From assembly GCF_016879755.1 (NCBI RefSeq), contig NZ_WOFU01000001.1:1141489-1205488 (forward strand): 64,000 nt of DNA. Reading direction: 5' to 3'. This document shows, in pieces, positions 32,372 through 42,735 of the stretch (the first letter of the stretch is position 1; each line of letters begins with the position of its first letter). The DNA comes from Bacillus sp. B15-48. Its GTDB lineage: Bacteria; Bacillota; Bacilli; Bacillales; Cytobacillaceae. The notes below the pieces were generated by a model. It was not told the origin of the DNA. It searched no databases and saw only the letters and a list, made by a program, of their open reading frames with translations. Both the position numbers and the translations under genes were made by a program.

Positions 32372-34341
32372 TCTTTATTTCCTCCCTCTAAATAATCTGC
32401 AATTGCATCTCTTAACATCTCTTCTGCTTCTTCAAGTGTGACATCGGAAAGCTGTGTTGCCGCATTCGTTAAATGCCCGCCGCCATTTAAGCTTTCCATA
32501 ATTATTTGTACATTCACTTCACCAAGGGATCTTGCACTAATCCCGACAAGGTCATCTTCTCTGTTTGAGATAACGAATGAAGCAGATACCCCATCCATTG
32601 TTAACAATGTATCGGCTGCTTGAGCAATCATGACATGGTCATTCACTTCCATTTCATCTGCACAAGCAATGACAATCCCCTCATAATAAAAGTAAACATT
32701 TTCAATAATTTGGCTACGTCTTATAAAGGTTTCAATATCTTCCTTTAAAAACTTTTGGACAAGGATCGTATCGGCCCCATGGCTGCGCAAATAAGAGGCC
32801 GCGTCAAATGTCCGTGAACCCGTTCTTAACGTAAAGCTTTTCGTATCAACAATGATTCCAGCAAGTAACGCGGTCGCTTCCAACATTCGAATTCGATCAT
32901 TCTTCGGCTGGTATTCCAATAATTCAGTAACAAGTTCGGCTGTCGATGAAGCATAAGGCTCCATGTAAACGAGCAAGGGATTTTTAATAAATTCTTCAGC
33001 GCGCCTGTGGTGGTCAATGACAACAACATTTTCCATCATCGACAATAAGCGTTCATCAATCACCATCGAAGGTTTATGTGTATCAACAATAACTAGAAGT
33101 GTATCATCACCGGCCAATTCGTAGGCCTGCTCAGGTGTGATAAAGCAGGAATATAAATCTTCGTTTTTCCTAATTTCCTCCATCAACCTTTGCACACTCA
33201 AATCCATTTCTTGAGGATTAACGACAACATACCCTTCGCGTTTATTCATTTGCGCGACTTTAACAATTCCGATTGCAGAACCGATTGCATCCATATCAGG
33301 ATATTTATGTCCCATTACAATGACTTTGTCGCTTTCGCCAACCAAATCACGTAAGGCGTGAGAAATAACCCTTGCCCTTACGCGTGTACGTTTCTCTACC
33401 GGATTTGTTTTCCCACCGTAGAATTTAATTTTTCCATTCGGGAGTTTAATCGCTACTTGGTCCCCTCCACGTCCGAGTGCAAGGTCTAAGCTCGATTGTG
33501 CTTGTTCTCCCAATTCAGGTAAAGAGGAAATTCCCATGCCAACACCGATACTTAACGTTAGCGGAACATTTTGCTTCGCTGATGTTTCTCTAACTTCATC
33601 AAGAATCGAAAATTTACCTATTTCAAGGAATTTAAGGATTTCCTCATTAAAGACACCGATAAAACGTTCTGAAGAAACCCGCTTTAGAAAGACACCATTT
33701 TCGGTTGCCCATTGATTTATAATCGAGGTAACAAGACTATTCAAGTTGCTTTTCGTTTTGTCATCCATTGCTTGCGTTAGTTCATCATAATTGTCGAGAA
33801 AGATATAAGCAATCACGGTTCTCTCATCGTGATATAGCTTTTCTATGTCCATTTGTTCCGTTACATCAAAGAAATAGAGCAACTTCTCTTCCGCCTTATG
33901 AACGACACGGAATTTCCGATCTTTCACTGAGATGATTTCCGTTTCCACCTCTTGTTTAACTAAAGGAATAATTGCATCAGCTACATCATAAAGCGACTTT
34001 CCTACGAGTGTATCTTCATTGAAATAAGACGAAATATATGGGTTCGCCCATTCAATCATAAAATCATCATTAATGAGCATAATTCCAATCGGCATCTCCA
34101 TGAGAGCTTCCTCCCCAACCTTCTTCACGCGGTAAGAAAGGGTAGAAATATACTCCTGTATCTCCGTTTTCACTTGCTCTTTTACTTTTACAATAAAATG
34201 AAGGAATAACGCCGTTGCTAAATAGCCTAGTACTCCCAATATCCAATTATAATAAAACAAAAACGCAAGGAAGATTAGGATCATCACCACTAACCCATAT
34301 AAAGGATACCGTATTTGTCGCCTTTCCAAAAATGAAGGCAT
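32368..34341 (-). CDS. gdpP: Cyclic-di-AMP phosphodiesterase GdpP (YybT)
   Basis: A 657-residue membrane enzyme. Two TM helices (about 12-52), a haem-binding PAS-like domain and a degenerate GGDEF come first. A DHH-DHHA1 phosphodiesterase follows with [24 protein letters not shown] and VIDHHRRAE. It splits c-di-AMP to pApA and so affects osmotic balance, wall stress and beta-lactam tolerance. It is operonic with yybS (30-nt gap) and rplI (4-nt overlap). Confidence 0.95.
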   Translation of the reverse strand: MPSFLERRQIRYPLYGLVVMILIFLAFLFYYNWILGVLGYLATALFLHFIVKVKEQVKTEIQEYISTLSYRVKKVGEEALMEMPIGIMLINDDFMIEWANPYISSYFNEDTLVGKSLYDVADAIIPLVKQEVETEIISVKDRKFRVVHKAEEKLLYFFDVTEQMDIEKLYHDERTVIAYIFLDNYDELTQAMDDKTKSNLNSLVTSIINQWATENGVFLKRVSSERFIGVFNEEILKFLEIGKFSILDEVRETSAKQNVPLTLSIGVGMGISSLPELGEQAQSSLDLALGRGGDQVAIKLPNGKIKFYGGKTNPVEKRTRVRARVISHALRDLVGESDKVIVMGHKYPDMDAIGSAIGIVKVAQMNKREGYVVVNPQEMDLSVQRLMEEIRKNEDLYSCFITPEQAYELAGDDTLLVIVDTHKPSMVIDERLLSMMENVVVIDHHRRAEEFIKNPLLVYMEPYASSTAELVTELLEYQPKNDRIRMLEATALLAGIIVDTKSFTLRTGSRTFDAASYLRSHGADTILVQKFLKEDIETFIRRSQIIENVYFYYEGIVIACADEMEVNDHVMIAQAADTLLTMDGVSASFVISNREDDLVGISARSLGEVNVQIIMESLNGGGHLTNAATQLSDVTLEEAEEMLRDAIADYLEGGNKE

Positions 34342-34371
34342 GTACTCAGCTCCTATAACAGTAATTTCCGG

Positions 34372-35319
34372 TTATTTCTTATCAAACAACCTCTTCCGTA
34401 AATCAAAGCCTAAATCAATTATACCTAATATCCTCACAATATAAAGAACAAACGGAATGAAGACAGCGAGGATAATAATGAGTATAAAAATTGCTCTTGA
34501 AACCCCTTTTGCATGCAAAAAATATGCAATGAACGAAAAACCTTGAAGCATCATAAAGAATTGTAAAACAAATAGGAGATTCGTTAATGCCCAATACCAA
34601 TAACTTCCGGGGTCAGGTTGCATAAATAAAGAAGCAAACAAAGCAATCAAGTAGTACCAAAGCAAGCTCTTCGGCAAAAGTAAATCTCTAAACGGCGGCC
34701 ATGTCTTTATAGCGATTCCAAATCGCCTTAAAACCGGGAAAGAAACAAGTTGCACGATAAAAACAATGAAAAAAGAAGCAATTACAAACATGCTTGGCAT
34801 TAACGTTTCCATTAATGTAATTGAAGCTTCCATTTGTTCAATCATTGTCCTATCGACAGACTGCCCCATATTTTGCAACATATCCATCGATGTACGAATC
34901 GACTCGCGAAAAGTTACTATAAACTCTTCAATCATATTGATATTAAACAAAACAACGGAAGCTGCATACTGAATGACGGTATTCACCAAAAATGTAAGCG
35001 ACCCAGCTACGAAAACAGCCAGTCTGCTTTTCTCTTTTCTGATAAATATCCCCATAATCGCCCCGGTCAATCCATAGAGAAGTGTAAATGGAATCGCCAG
35101 GAAAGTGCCAAAAATAAGCGAAAGTAAGACAGCAGCAATTGTGAAAATAACAACACTTTTGTTATCATATTTAGCAGCAAACATCATGAATGGCAAGGCT
35201 AAGAAAAAGTTCACGACTAAGCCTAAACCAGGTATGTATAATGTGAGCAATAATAAAACCGTAAAGATTGCTAAAAGTATTGCACCTTCTGTTAGCTTAT
35301 ATGTATTCTTATGTTTCAA
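34372..35319 (-). CDS. yybS: DUF2232 integral membrane protein YybS
   Basis: About 315 residues with roughly eight predicted TM helices (LAIFTVLLLLTLYIPGLGLV near the start). Family function is unknown. I prefer the TTG start at 35319 (KHKNTYKLTEGAILL follows) because AGAGGTGG lies at the right distance; an in-frame ATG lies 6 codons upstream. It heads the yybS-gdpP-rplI unit. Confidence 0.9.
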   Translation of the reverse strand: MKHKNTYKLTEGAILLAIFTVLLLLTLYIPGLGLVVNFFLALPFMMFAAKYDNKSVVIFTIAAVLLSLIFGTFLAIPFTLLYGLTGAIMGIFIRKEKSRLAVFVAGSLTFLVNTVIQYAASVVLFNINMIEEFIVTFRESIRTSMDMLQNMGQSVDRTMIEQMEASITLMETLMPSMFVIASFFIVFIVQLVSFPVLRRFGIAIKTWPPFRDLLLPKSLLWYYLIALFASLFMQPDPGSYWYWALTNLLFVLQFFMMLQGFSFIAYFLHAKGVSRAIFILIIILAVFIPFVLYIVRILGIIDLGFDLRKRLFDKK

Positions 35320-35410
35320 CTTTCCACCTCTTAACAAGAAAATTTCTAGTTAAAAACTATTTTATCTTAGTACCTAGTTAAGATTCAACTAAGGACCATT
35401 ATCCTTATAA

Positions 35411-35442
35411 CAAAAGGCAGCGGATAGCCCGCTGCCTTTTAT
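35411..35442 (-). terminator. Terminator of the rpsF-ssb-rpsR operon
   Basis: Stem AAAAGGCAGCGG / CCGCTGCCTTTT just after rpsR with a T-run on the minus strand. Confidence 0.85.
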
Positions 35443-35452
35443 GTTCCGTACA

Positions 35453-35740
<288 letters not shown>

Positions 35741-36235
35741 TTAAAATGGCAAATCATCATCTGAGATGTCGATTTGACCGCCACCTGCAAATGGATCTTC
35801 ATCCAATCTTGTATTCTTTTGAGGTTGGCGTTGATTCTGATTTCCAATGGGGTAATCTTGTCCACCACTTGGGCGCGAGGCAAAACCTTCTCCTCTGTCA
35901 GCGTTTTGATTCTGACTCTTAGGCTCAAGGAACTGAACGCTTTCTGCCATTACTTCTGTAACGTATACACGTTTTCCGTCTTGTCCTTCATAACTACGAG
36001 TTTGGATGCGGCCATCGACTCCTGCAAGACTTCCTTTCTTAAGGAAGTTTGCAACATTTTCAGCAGCGCGGCGCCAAATTACACAATTGATAAAGTCTGC
36101 TTCTCTTTCTCCTTGCTGGTTCGTAAACGTTCGGTTAACAGCCAAGGTGAAAGAAGCAACAGCTACGCCATTCGGTGTATATCGAAGTTCCGGGTCCTTC
36201 GTCAGACGGCCAACAAGAATTACACGATTCATCAT
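35741..36235 (-). CDS. ssb: Single-stranded DNA-binding protein SsbA
   Basis: About 164 residues: an OB-fold ([40 protein letters not shown]), a Gln/Asn-rich linker and the acidic tip DDDLPF that recruits replication and repair proteins. Two adjacent ATGs are possible (36235, 36232). Sits between rpsF and rpsR. Confidence 0.97.
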   Translation of the reverse strand: MMNRVILVGRLTKDPELRYTPNGVAVASFTLAVNRTFTNQQGEREADFINCVIWRRAAENVANFLKKGSLAGVDGRIQTRSYEGQDGKRVYVTEVMAESVQFLEPKSQNQNADRGEGFASRPSGGQDYPIGNQNQRQPQKNTRLDEDPFAGGGQIDISDDDLPF

Positions 36236-36304
36236 CAGTATCAACCCCTTTTCCTTCCACAATGTTCCATTGAAACATTCTCAAGGAAGTTATATATATA
36301 AATA

Positions 36305-36592
36305 TTATTTTTCGTCTTTAACTACGATGTGGCGAATGATATCTTCGCTGATTTTTGCTAAACGGGAGAATTCATCAACCGCAACTGGTTCAGCACTTAC
36401 TTGAAGGATTTGGTAATAGCCATCACGGAAATCATTGATTTCATATGCAAGGCGGCGTTTACCCCAGTCCTTTGCTTCTGTTACTTCCGCACCATTTTCA
36501 GTTAAGATCCCGCTAAAACGCTCAATTAACGCTTTTTTCGCTTCATCTTCAATATTTGGGCGGATGATGTACATAATCTCGTACTTTCTCAT
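36305..36592 (-). CDS. rpsF: 30S ribosomal protein S6
   Basis: 95 residues with [34 protein letters not shown] and [15 protein letters not shown] 36592 follows AAGGAGGTGACAG. First gene of the operon. Its SD is part of an upstream hairpin likely bound by S6:S18. Confidence 0.97.
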   Translation of the reverse strand: MRKYEIMYIIRPNIEDEAKKALIERFSGILTENGAEVTEAKDWGKRRLAYEINDFRDGYYQILQVSAEPVAVDEFSRLAKISEDIIRHIVVKDEK

Positions 36593-36601
36593 CTCTGTCA
36601 C

Positions 36602-36642
36602 CTCCTTTTGGACTAACGGCCCATAGTTAAATGGGCAAGGAG
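36602..36642 (-). promoter_or_regulatory. S6:S18-type leader hairpin sequestering the rpsF SD
   Basis: RNA order on the minus strand: CTCCTT, GCCCAT, 6-nt loop, ATGGGC, 11-nt bulge CGTTAGTCCAA, AAGGAG. The outer CTCCTT pairs with AAGGAG, the rpsF ribosome site. The inner stem plus a one-sided bulge with CCG at its junction matches my recollection of the S6:S18 autoregulatory motif. Confidence 0.65.
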
Positions 36643-36698
36643 CAATTGTACATTACTACAATACTCACAAGAAAAAATTATAGCATAGGAAAAAGAAA

Positions 36699-36815
36699 AG
36701 CGCAAGCGCCTTGGTCAGCCCCGACAAGCATAAGACGCTCCAGATTAGAAGACGCTCTTTGTCTTCAAATCTGGAGTGGCTAGACCAGTCGGGGCTAGGC
36801 GCTGGAGCTAGACAT
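36699..36815. repeat. Large palindromic repeat element
   Basis: Outer arms AGCGCC...AGCCCCGAC and GTCGGGGCTAGGCGCT, and inner arms CCAGATT / AATCTGG around GAAGAC / GTCTTC, give a long cruciform. I know this GCGCC...CAGCCCCGAC type as a dispersed Bacillus intergenic repeat. Only one copy seen in this window. Confidence 0.65.
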
Positions 36816-37069
36816 TTTCTAACTCAAAAAATTTTATACCTTCATTATCTTCCAAGTTTAATGCAACATTCCCTTTCAATCAGACAGCGGAAAGATTGCT
36901 ATTATCCCACAAATAGAATACTAACATATGTTCGTGTTTTTGTCCAATCATAACTAAAATCAGCAGCGCATACCGGAATACTTTGACTGAAAGAAAAACC
37001 GGGCAAAAACTTGAGGCCACTAAAAAAGTCCCTTAAATTATACTAGGGGTTAAAACTTGGCTATTGATT

Positions 37070-37200
37070 TACGTTCCAGGCGGCTTCGCTTTCCGCGGGC
37101 AGTCCAGGAGCCTCCTCAGCGCTATTCGCGCCTGCGGGGTCTCCCTTGGCCTTGCACTCCCGCAGGAGTCTTCGCCGCCTTCCACTCCAATCAACAGAGT
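37070..37200. repeat. GC-rich dispersed repeat (full copy)
   Basis: From ATTGATTTACGTTCC through GGCTTCGCTTTCCGCGGGCA, then CGCCTGCGGG, to ACTCCAATCAA. A shortened relative lies at 45343-45432. GC content far exceeds the surrounding AT-rich DNA. No ORF. A common intergenic repeat type in Bacillaceae as far as I recall. Confidence 0.7.
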
Positions 37201-37283
37201 TCTTTAACTTAGACTAAATTTAAGTATAGAAGCTAAAAATAGCGGTTTTAACTAAGGGATATTGGGTCCTTCATTCACATAAA

Positions 37284-37327
37284 AAACGACTCTAACATTC
37301 AAAATATGAATTTAGAGTCGTTTTTTA
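37284..37327. terminator. Orphan bidirectional terminator in the rpsF-ychF gap
   Basis: AAAACGACTCTAA pairs with TTAGAGTCGTTTT, with A-run and T-run flanks. No gene on either side within about 700 bp, so it may end an unseen short transcript. Confidence 0.6.
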
Positions 37328-37570
37328 ATTTTTAAAATTACATTTTTTCAAATAACCAATGGATTTTCAGCGTCCTCCAAAAACTGCCCGGTCCTTTTAT
37401 CCAATGTTATATATTCTAGTTAAATTAACGTTTCTTCGGGGGTTATAAGGGAAAAACGCAAAATGTTCACAGTAGGACATGAATGATTTTTTAATAAATA
37501 AACGGACCACCTACATAGTTCTCTATGATTAATTAACAACTCATTTGATTGTGAAAATGAAGGCTTTTTA

Positions 37571-37975
37571 TTCCCAGTACTTGGATTAAAAAGGTGGATC
37601 GTTCATAGATAGGTTATGTTTTTTGCTAGTACTTGGATTAACCGTGATTTTAAGGATGGTTTATTGCTAGTACTTGGATTAAACCGGTTTTGGGCCGTTT
37701 TTTATTGCTAGTACTTGGATTATATCGGCCTTCTGACCTCATTTTATTGCTAGTACTCGGATTAACCCTTCATTTTACAGCGTTTTATTACGAGTACTAG
37801 CAATATACCAAGGAAATTTGGTGTTTTTAATACGAGTACTTGGATTAAAAATCGCGTTACTAGCATTATCGGTTAAAAAGCCTACAAATCTCTTCGGTCA
37901 AATGTCCATAAATGACCTCTTCCGGAAAAACCAAAAAAATTATCCGTGCTTTTACCCAGTACTCGGATTAAAATT
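37571..37975. repeat. Array of AGTACT-centred motif with 41/42-bp periodicity
   Basis: The motif TTGCTAGTACTTGGATTAA or close variants recurs. Its AGTACT begins at 37576, 37628, 37669, 37710, 37752, 37793, 37835 and 37958. Successive steps are 52, 41, 41, 42, 41, 42 and 123 (3 x 41) bp. The unit at 37793 has the motif's left half on both sides of AGTACT (inverted). About 17-18 bp between motifs are unrelated from unit to unit. The 41-bp period rules out coding repeats. The unit length equals about four DNA turns, which would put every site on the same face of the helix. No owner protein is identified. Confidence 0.8.
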
Positions 37976-38344
37976 TCCGATGGCAAAACTAACAAACGCT
38001 TAAGCAACTTGACCTTGAATGGCTGAACGTAGACTCATTTTATGCCAAGAAACATGTCTCTTAACCCTTCATCAACTCATCCTCAGTTAGTCTTCGCTTT
38101 CACCAACAGAACAAGTTGTGCAGAAACGACCTTTACAATCGAACATCAAGACAACCTTCACAAACAAAAACCTTAATTTCCCCAATCACCCTTGATTACA
38201 ATAGGAAGGATTTTAGCACCGTGTTTTCTTATAAAAGCTTTCCAATGATTGTGTTTACCGAAAAAAATTGCCGTAAAATGTTAAACGAAAATACCACAGC
38301 ACGAATGACTGTGGTAGACCAAAAATTATATACTTTCTTTTCTT
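37976..38344. other. Remainder of the rpsF-ychF gap, no gene
   Basis: No supported ORF on either strand. One hairpin TACCACAG ... CTGTGGTA at about 38291-38314. The region 36816-37069 and 37328-37570 on the other side is likewise without genes. Confidence 0.5.
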
Positions 38345-38375
38345 TGAAAAAAAACCCGCAGAATGTCTGCGGGTA
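38345..38375 (-). terminator. Terminator of ychF
   Basis: Stem ACCCGCAGA / TCTGCGGGT followed by a run of eight T on the minus strand, 5 nt past the stop codon. Confidence 0.9.
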
Positions 38376-38378
38376 ACT

Positions 38379-39479
38379 TTACACGTTAAAGCGGAAATGA
38401 ATAATATCTCCGTCTTTAACTTCATACTCTTTTCCTTCTAATCGAACCTTGCCGGCTTCTTTTGCCGCAGTCATTGAGCCTGCTGCCATGAGGTCCTCGA
38501 AAGAAACGGTTTCAGCACGGATAAACCCTCGTTCAAAATCAGAGTGAATGATTCCAGCACATTGCGGCGCTTTCATGCCATGGCGGAAAGTCCAAGCACG
38601 AACTTCTTGAACTCCAGCAGTGAAGTAAGTAGCAAGACCAAGGAGACTGTATGTCGCACGAATTAGCTGATCTAAGCCAGATTCTTCAATTCCTAGCTCT
38701 GAAAGGAACATTTCCTTTTCTTCGCCTTCTAACTCAGCGATTTCCTCTTCAATTTTTGCACAAACGACAATCACTTCAGCATTATCTTCTTCGGCAAATT
38801 CACGTACTTTTTGTACATAGTCATTCTCTGTTGCATCGGTAACGTCATCCTCGCCAACATTTGCCACATAAAGCATCGGCTTTGTCGTTAACAAATGAAG
38901 TCCCTTCACAAACTTTGCTTCCTCTTCGGTCAATTCGACTGTACGGGCAGCCTTTTCATTTTCCAATGCCTCTTTTAGCTTCGTTAAAATTGGGAACTCA
39001 ACTAAAGCTTCCTTATCCTTTTGCTTAGCCAACTTCTCCACACGGCTAATTCGCTTATCAACGGACTCGAGATCGGCTAATATCAGCTCCAAATTGATTA
39101 TCTCAATATCAGAAATCGGATCCACTTTCCCGGAGACATGGGTGATATTGTCATCAGCAAAACAGCGAACCACTTGACAAATGGCATCAACCTCACGGAT
39201 ATGGGATAAAAACTTATTTCCAAGTCCTTCTCCTTTGCTTGCACCTTTTACAATCCCAGCTATATCTGTAAATTCAAATGCAGTTGGCACCGTTTTTTTC
39301 GGTTGCACAAGCTCTGTTAATTTTAATAAACGATGATCTGGCACTTCAACAATGCCTACATTCGGATCAATTGTACAGAAAGGGTAATTCGCAGACTCTG
39401 CACCTGCCTGTGTAATTGCATTAAATAACGTCGATTTCCCTACGTTCGGAAGCCCGACGATCCCAGCTGTTAAGGCCAT
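38379..39479 (-). CDS. ychF: Obg-family ATPase/GTPase YchF
   Basis: 366 residues, the usual length. G1 GLPNVGKSTLFNAIT, G2/G3 region NYPFCTIDPN and DIAGIVKGASKGEGLGNKFL, an N-x-x-E-type G4 (shift towards ATP), a coiled-coil insert and a C-terminal TGS domain (RAWTFRHGMKAPQCAGIIHS). Associates with ribosomes and is linked to stress responses. ATG 39479 follows GAGGAG. Confidence 0.95.
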   Translation of the reverse strand: MALTAGIVGLPNVGKSTLFNAITQAGAESANYPFCTIDPNVGIVEVPDHRLLKLTELVQPKKTVPTAFEFTDIAGIVKGASKGEGLGNKFLSHIREVDAICQVVRCFADDNITHVSGKVDPISDIEIINLELILADLESVDKRISRVEKLAKQKDKEALVEFPILTKLKEALENEKAARTVELTEEEAKFVKGLHLLTTKPMLYVANVGEDDVTDATENDYVQKVREFAEEDNAEVIVVCAKIEEEIAELEGEEKEMFLSELGIEESGLDQLIRATYSLLGLATYFTAGVQEVRAWTFRHGMKAPQCAGIIHSDFERGFIRAETVSFEDLMAAGSMTAAKEAGKVRLEGKEYEVKDGDIIHFRFNV

Positions 39480-39588
39480 CCTTGTCACTCCTCTACCTCT
39501 ATTTAAACTAAAAACTATCTACAAAATGCCTCTCACAATTATAGATAGTTAAGGAAAAAAAGACAAGCAGCCGAAAATGGCTGCCTTT

Positions 39589-41595
39589 CTAATTACGCTC
39601 GATATTTACGAGACAATCATAAATTGTACTTCCTTGGCGATTATCTGATTCACGATCTGACGTCAATAAATTGACTGGGCCGCCAAATTTACGCCATATT
39701 CCTTCATCAATATTTATTGTCCCGGGATGAGCTTTTTTAAAGAGCACGACCGTTCCAAAAATCTCCCCGCGATCATTCCATACTCTTACTTGATCGCCAG
39801 CTTTCAATCCTTTAGCTTCGGCAATATCTTCAGCAATCTCAACTTTGACAATCGGCTCCTTTTCCAAGAGATGGTAGTTTTGCGAATGATTCGACCGAAG
39901 CGGATGAATCGTCAACAATGTATAAGGATATTTTGCAGCAAGTGTTGGATTCGTCCATTTCGTTTCAATCGGGAAAGATAAAGATAATTGCCCTCCCGGT
40001 GACTGCTTTGAGGAAAATTCATACTTACCGCTTCGTGTTTGAAATTTTTTCTCTTTCCAAGGTATCTTTTCAACAGGTAATTCAGCGAATTTCCTTTGCC
40101 GCAATTGTTCTAGCGTAATCCCCTTTTCGTGTAAAAAAGACAGTCCTGACTCAAGCCATTGTTCACGTGTAAAGGAAAATGCATCACCAAAGCCAAGACG
40201 ATTCGCAAGTTCTGTCCAAATCCAAGCATCCGTCATTGCCTCACCAGGTGGCTCGACTAATTTTGGTCCATGATTGACATAATGATGGTACATCGAAGAA
40301 TAGTAAATATCCTCTGTTTCAAACGCTGCTGTTACAGGTAATACATAATCAGCCAATTCTGCTGTATCAGTCATATATTGATCGATGACTACAAGCGTCT
40401 CTAAGGAGACGAATGCTTTTCTCGCCTTATTTGTATCAGGAATCTGTGTAAGCGGATTGCCGCATGTCACGACAGCCATTTTAATTTCTGGATCAACAGC
40501 AGTTAATATCCCCTCCGCCTGCTTCATCATTGAAAACGTACGACTTGCCTGTTTACGGCTTGGCATTGTAATTGCTTCAACATTAAAGCTCTGTCCTACA
40601 TGGAGATTCGCATAATTTGCGCCCCCGCCGGAAATTCCAACATTCCCACTGATGGCAACGAGCGCATCAATGAGTCGGATCGTATTTCCGCCATTGGCGT
40701 ATCTCTGCATCCCTAAGCCAAGCATCGTCGCAACTGGACGCTCACTATAGGTTTTAGCAAGCATCGTCATCGTTTCGCTCGAGACCTCTGTATAAGTTTG
40801 AATATCCTCCAACATAACTTCATCCAAGGTTTCAACAAGGCCATCAAAACCTAATGAATAATGCTCAATAAAATCTTTATCCTCTAGATGTAAACGGATG
40901 ATTTCCTTCATAATCCCAGCTGCGAGAAATCCATCAAAACCTGGTTTAATCGAGATATATTCATCAGCAATTTTTGCTGTTGCATTATAAATCGGGTCGA
41001 TCACAATGAGTTTTGCTCCACCTTTTTTCGCCTTCTGAAGTTGCTCGTATAAATGCATATTCGTCCGAGCAACATTTCTCCCCCATACAATAATCGTTTT
41101 ACTATTCAGTAAATCTTCAGGTGCATGACTATACGCATCACCAAAATCCCATCTTTGCGCTTCAATTCCAGAACCCCAACAGATGGACCCTGTCAATTCA
41201 GTTACGCCCCCATAACAATTAAAAAAGCGACGATCTAAGTTCGTTAAAAAACCGCCATTCGCATAATCATGACTATGCAATACCGACGTAGTTCCAAATC
41301 GTTGTTTATATTCCTGTAGCTTCGCAGCAATTTCATCTAAAGCCTGCTCCCAAGAAATTCGAGAAAACTGTCCATCTACTTTTTTTAATGGATATAGGAG
41401 GCGTTTGCTAGAATTGATTCGCTTTTCTAGCATTCGGCCGCGCGCACATATTTTCCCTTTCGTAATTGGGTGGTCTGCATCCCCTTCAATTTTTTTAATT
41501 TTCCCAGCCTCAACCGTCACTGTAAAACCGCAGTTGTCCCAACAGTTTAACGGGCATGCTGAATGAAAAACCTTTTCCAACCTTACCATCCCCAT
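39589..41595 (-). CDS. yyaE: Molybdopterin oxidoreductase (YyaE-like)
   Basis: 668 residues of the DMSO-reductase/formate-dehydrogenase superfamily. The N-terminal [4Fe-4S] set is CPLNCWDNCGFTVTV with a fourth Cys in ITKGKICARG. Mo-bisMGD-binding segments (WGRNVARTNMH, VIDPIYNATAKIADE, GNVGISGGGANY) and a molydopterin-dinucleotide C-terminal domain (TIHPLRSNHSQNYH) follow. No Tat signal is seen, so it is cytosolic. Substrate unknown. Start is unsure (ATG 41595, ATG 41589 or TTG 41580). Confidence 0.88.
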   Translation of the reverse strand: MGMVRLEKVFHSACPLNCWDNCGFTVTVEAGKIKKIEGDADHPITKGKICARGRMLEKRINSSKRLLYPLKKVDGQFSRISWEQALDEIAAKLQEYKQRFGTTSVLHSHDYANGGFLTNLDRRFFNCYGGVTELTGSICWGSGIEAQRWDFGDAYSHAPEDLLNSKTIIVWGRNVARTNMHLYEQLQKAKKGGAKLIVIDPIYNATAKIADEYISIKPGFDGFLAAGIMKEIIRLHLEDKDFIEHYSLGFDGLVETLDEVMLEDIQTYTEVSSETMTMLAKTYSERPVATMLGLGMQRYANGGNTIRLIDALVAISGNVGISGGGANYANLHVGQSFNVEAITMPSRKQASRTFSMMKQAEGILTAVDPEIKMAVVTCGNPLTQIPDTNKARKAFVSLETLVVIDQYMTDTAELADYVLPVTAAFETEDIYYSSMYHHYVNHGPKLVEPPGEAMTDAWIWTELANRLGFGDAFSFTREQWLESGLSFLHEKGITLEQLRQRKFAELPVEKIPWKEKKFQTRSGKYEFSSKQSPGGQLSLSFPIETKWTNPTLAAKYPYTLLTIHPLRSNHSQNYHLLEKEPIVKVEIAEDIAEAKGLKAGDQVRVWNDRGEIFGTVVLFKKAHPGTINIDEGIWRKFGGPVNLLTSDRESDNRQGSTIYDCLVNIERN

Positions 41596-41652
41596 TTTTC
41601 TAGTAATCTATAGTTAAAACTATAATATATTCGGTAAAAAAAAGAAGCAGGA

Positions 41653-41853
41653 TTATTCTCCCTGCCGCTCGATTACTTTTTTCATTTTACGTGTAAATTC
41701 CTTTCGCGGAATTAACACGCTATGTTCACAACCTTCACATTTTATCCGAATATCCATGCCGAGGCGGATAATTTTCCAACGATTTGTCCCACATGGATGA
41801 GCCTTTTTCATTTCAACAACATCGTTTAATTGAAAATCTTTCTGTTCCAACAC
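41653..41853 (-). CDS. yyzM: DUF951 family protein (YyzM)
   Basis: 66 residues with KKAHPCGTNRWKIIRLGMDI and KCEGCEHSVLIPR, three conserved Cys/His for a likely zinc-ribbon-like fold. Function unknown. Start GTG 41853 (or TTG 41850) after AGGAGGG. Lies directly upstream of yyaE in the same direction. Confidence 0.88.
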   Translation of the reverse strand: MLEQKDFQLNDVVEMKKAHPCGTNRWKIIRLGMDIRIKCEGCEHSVLIPRKEFTRKMKKVIERQGE

Positions 41854-42077
41854 CTTTCCCTCCTATTTGGTGACTAATTTTTTATCCATATAGAATTTCC
41901 TGCTGCTTTGTGATGGAATAACTTTTAGTTTAGCAAGTTTTTAATTTATTTCAAAAGTATTCCCTTTTAATCGTACAATAAGGATATAGAGATACTTCCT
42001 TGTTTCTTTGCGCTTCTATGTATAGTTTAAGGAAAATTTCCGTATACTACTAGTATGAATTTAAGGGAGTGGAACCA

Positions 42078-42698
42078 ATGAATCTAAACTTTTTTGATAG
42101 AAAAGGAAGCGGACTAAAAATTAATCATGAGGATCACCAAGCTGTACCTAAATTGGCAGATGGCATTCTCTCGCACATGCCAGGAATGACAAGCCGTCCG
42201 ATTGTCATTGTCTGCATTGGAACAGACAGGTCCACAGGCGATTCATTGGGACCACTTATCGGCACTTTTCTCGAGGAAAAGAATCTCTCTCCATTTCATG
42301 TTTATGGAACATTAGAAAATCCCATCCATGCAATTAATCTTGAAGAGAAGTTAAATGAAATCAATCATAAACATTTTAACCCTTTCATCATCGGAATCGA
42401 TGCCTGTTTGGGCAAATTAAAAAGCGTAGGTTCCGTTCAAATCGGCTCAGGACCTGTTAAACCTGGGGCAGGTGTGAATAAAACTCTGCCTGAAGTAGGA
42501 GATATGCATATTACCGGAATAGTGAATGTCAGTGGCTTTATGGAATATTTCGTTCTCCAAAATACTAGACTGAATCTGGTCTTAAACATGGCGAAAACGA
42601 TTGCCAACAGCCTTCACGAAACAAGTATGCGATTCCCCCAAAAACAAACATGGACAGATATAAATTGGAAATTAGAACAAGGACAAACGAACGGATAA
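42078..42698 (+). CDS. yyaC: Sporulation-linked protease-like protein YyaC (DUF1256)
   Basis: 206 residues of the GPR-like DUF1256 family. The core has VCIGTDRSTGDSLGPLIGTF (about 46-65), IGIDACLG and VGDMHITGIVNVSGFMEY. Homologues are spore-forming-bacterium specific and resemble the hydrogenase-maturation/GPR protease fold. ATG 42078 follows AAGGGAG; an in-frame GTG is 9 nt upstream. It is the only plus-strand gene between rluF and dnaA. Confidence 0.9.
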   Translation: MNLNFFDRKGSGLKINHEDHQAVPKLADGILSHMPGMTSRPIVIVCIGTDRSTGDSLGPLIGTFLEEKNLSPFHVYGTLENPIHAINLEEKLNEINHKHFNPFIIGIDACLGKLKSVGSVQIGSGPVKPGAGVNKTLPEVGDMHITGIVNVSGFMEYFVLQNTRLNLVLNMAKTIANSLHETSMRFPQKQTWTDINWKLEQGQTNG

Positions 42699-42699
42699 A

Positions 42700-42728
42700 G
42701 AAGGACCAATCATGGCCTTCTTTTTTAT
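42700..42728 (+). terminator. Terminator of yyaC
   Basis: Stem GAAGG-(A)-CC / GG-CCTTC followed by TTTTTTAT. Confidence 0.8.
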
Positions 42729-42735
42729 ATTTCGT

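Noticed and set aside
37571..37975. CRISPR array
   Set aside because: Repeats are 19-24 bp and vary, with intervals of only 17-18 bp, one unit inverted, and no cas genes; too short and irregular for CRISPR.
37571..37975. Repetitive coding sequence
   Set aside because: The 41-bp period is not a multiple of three and no frame stays open through the array.
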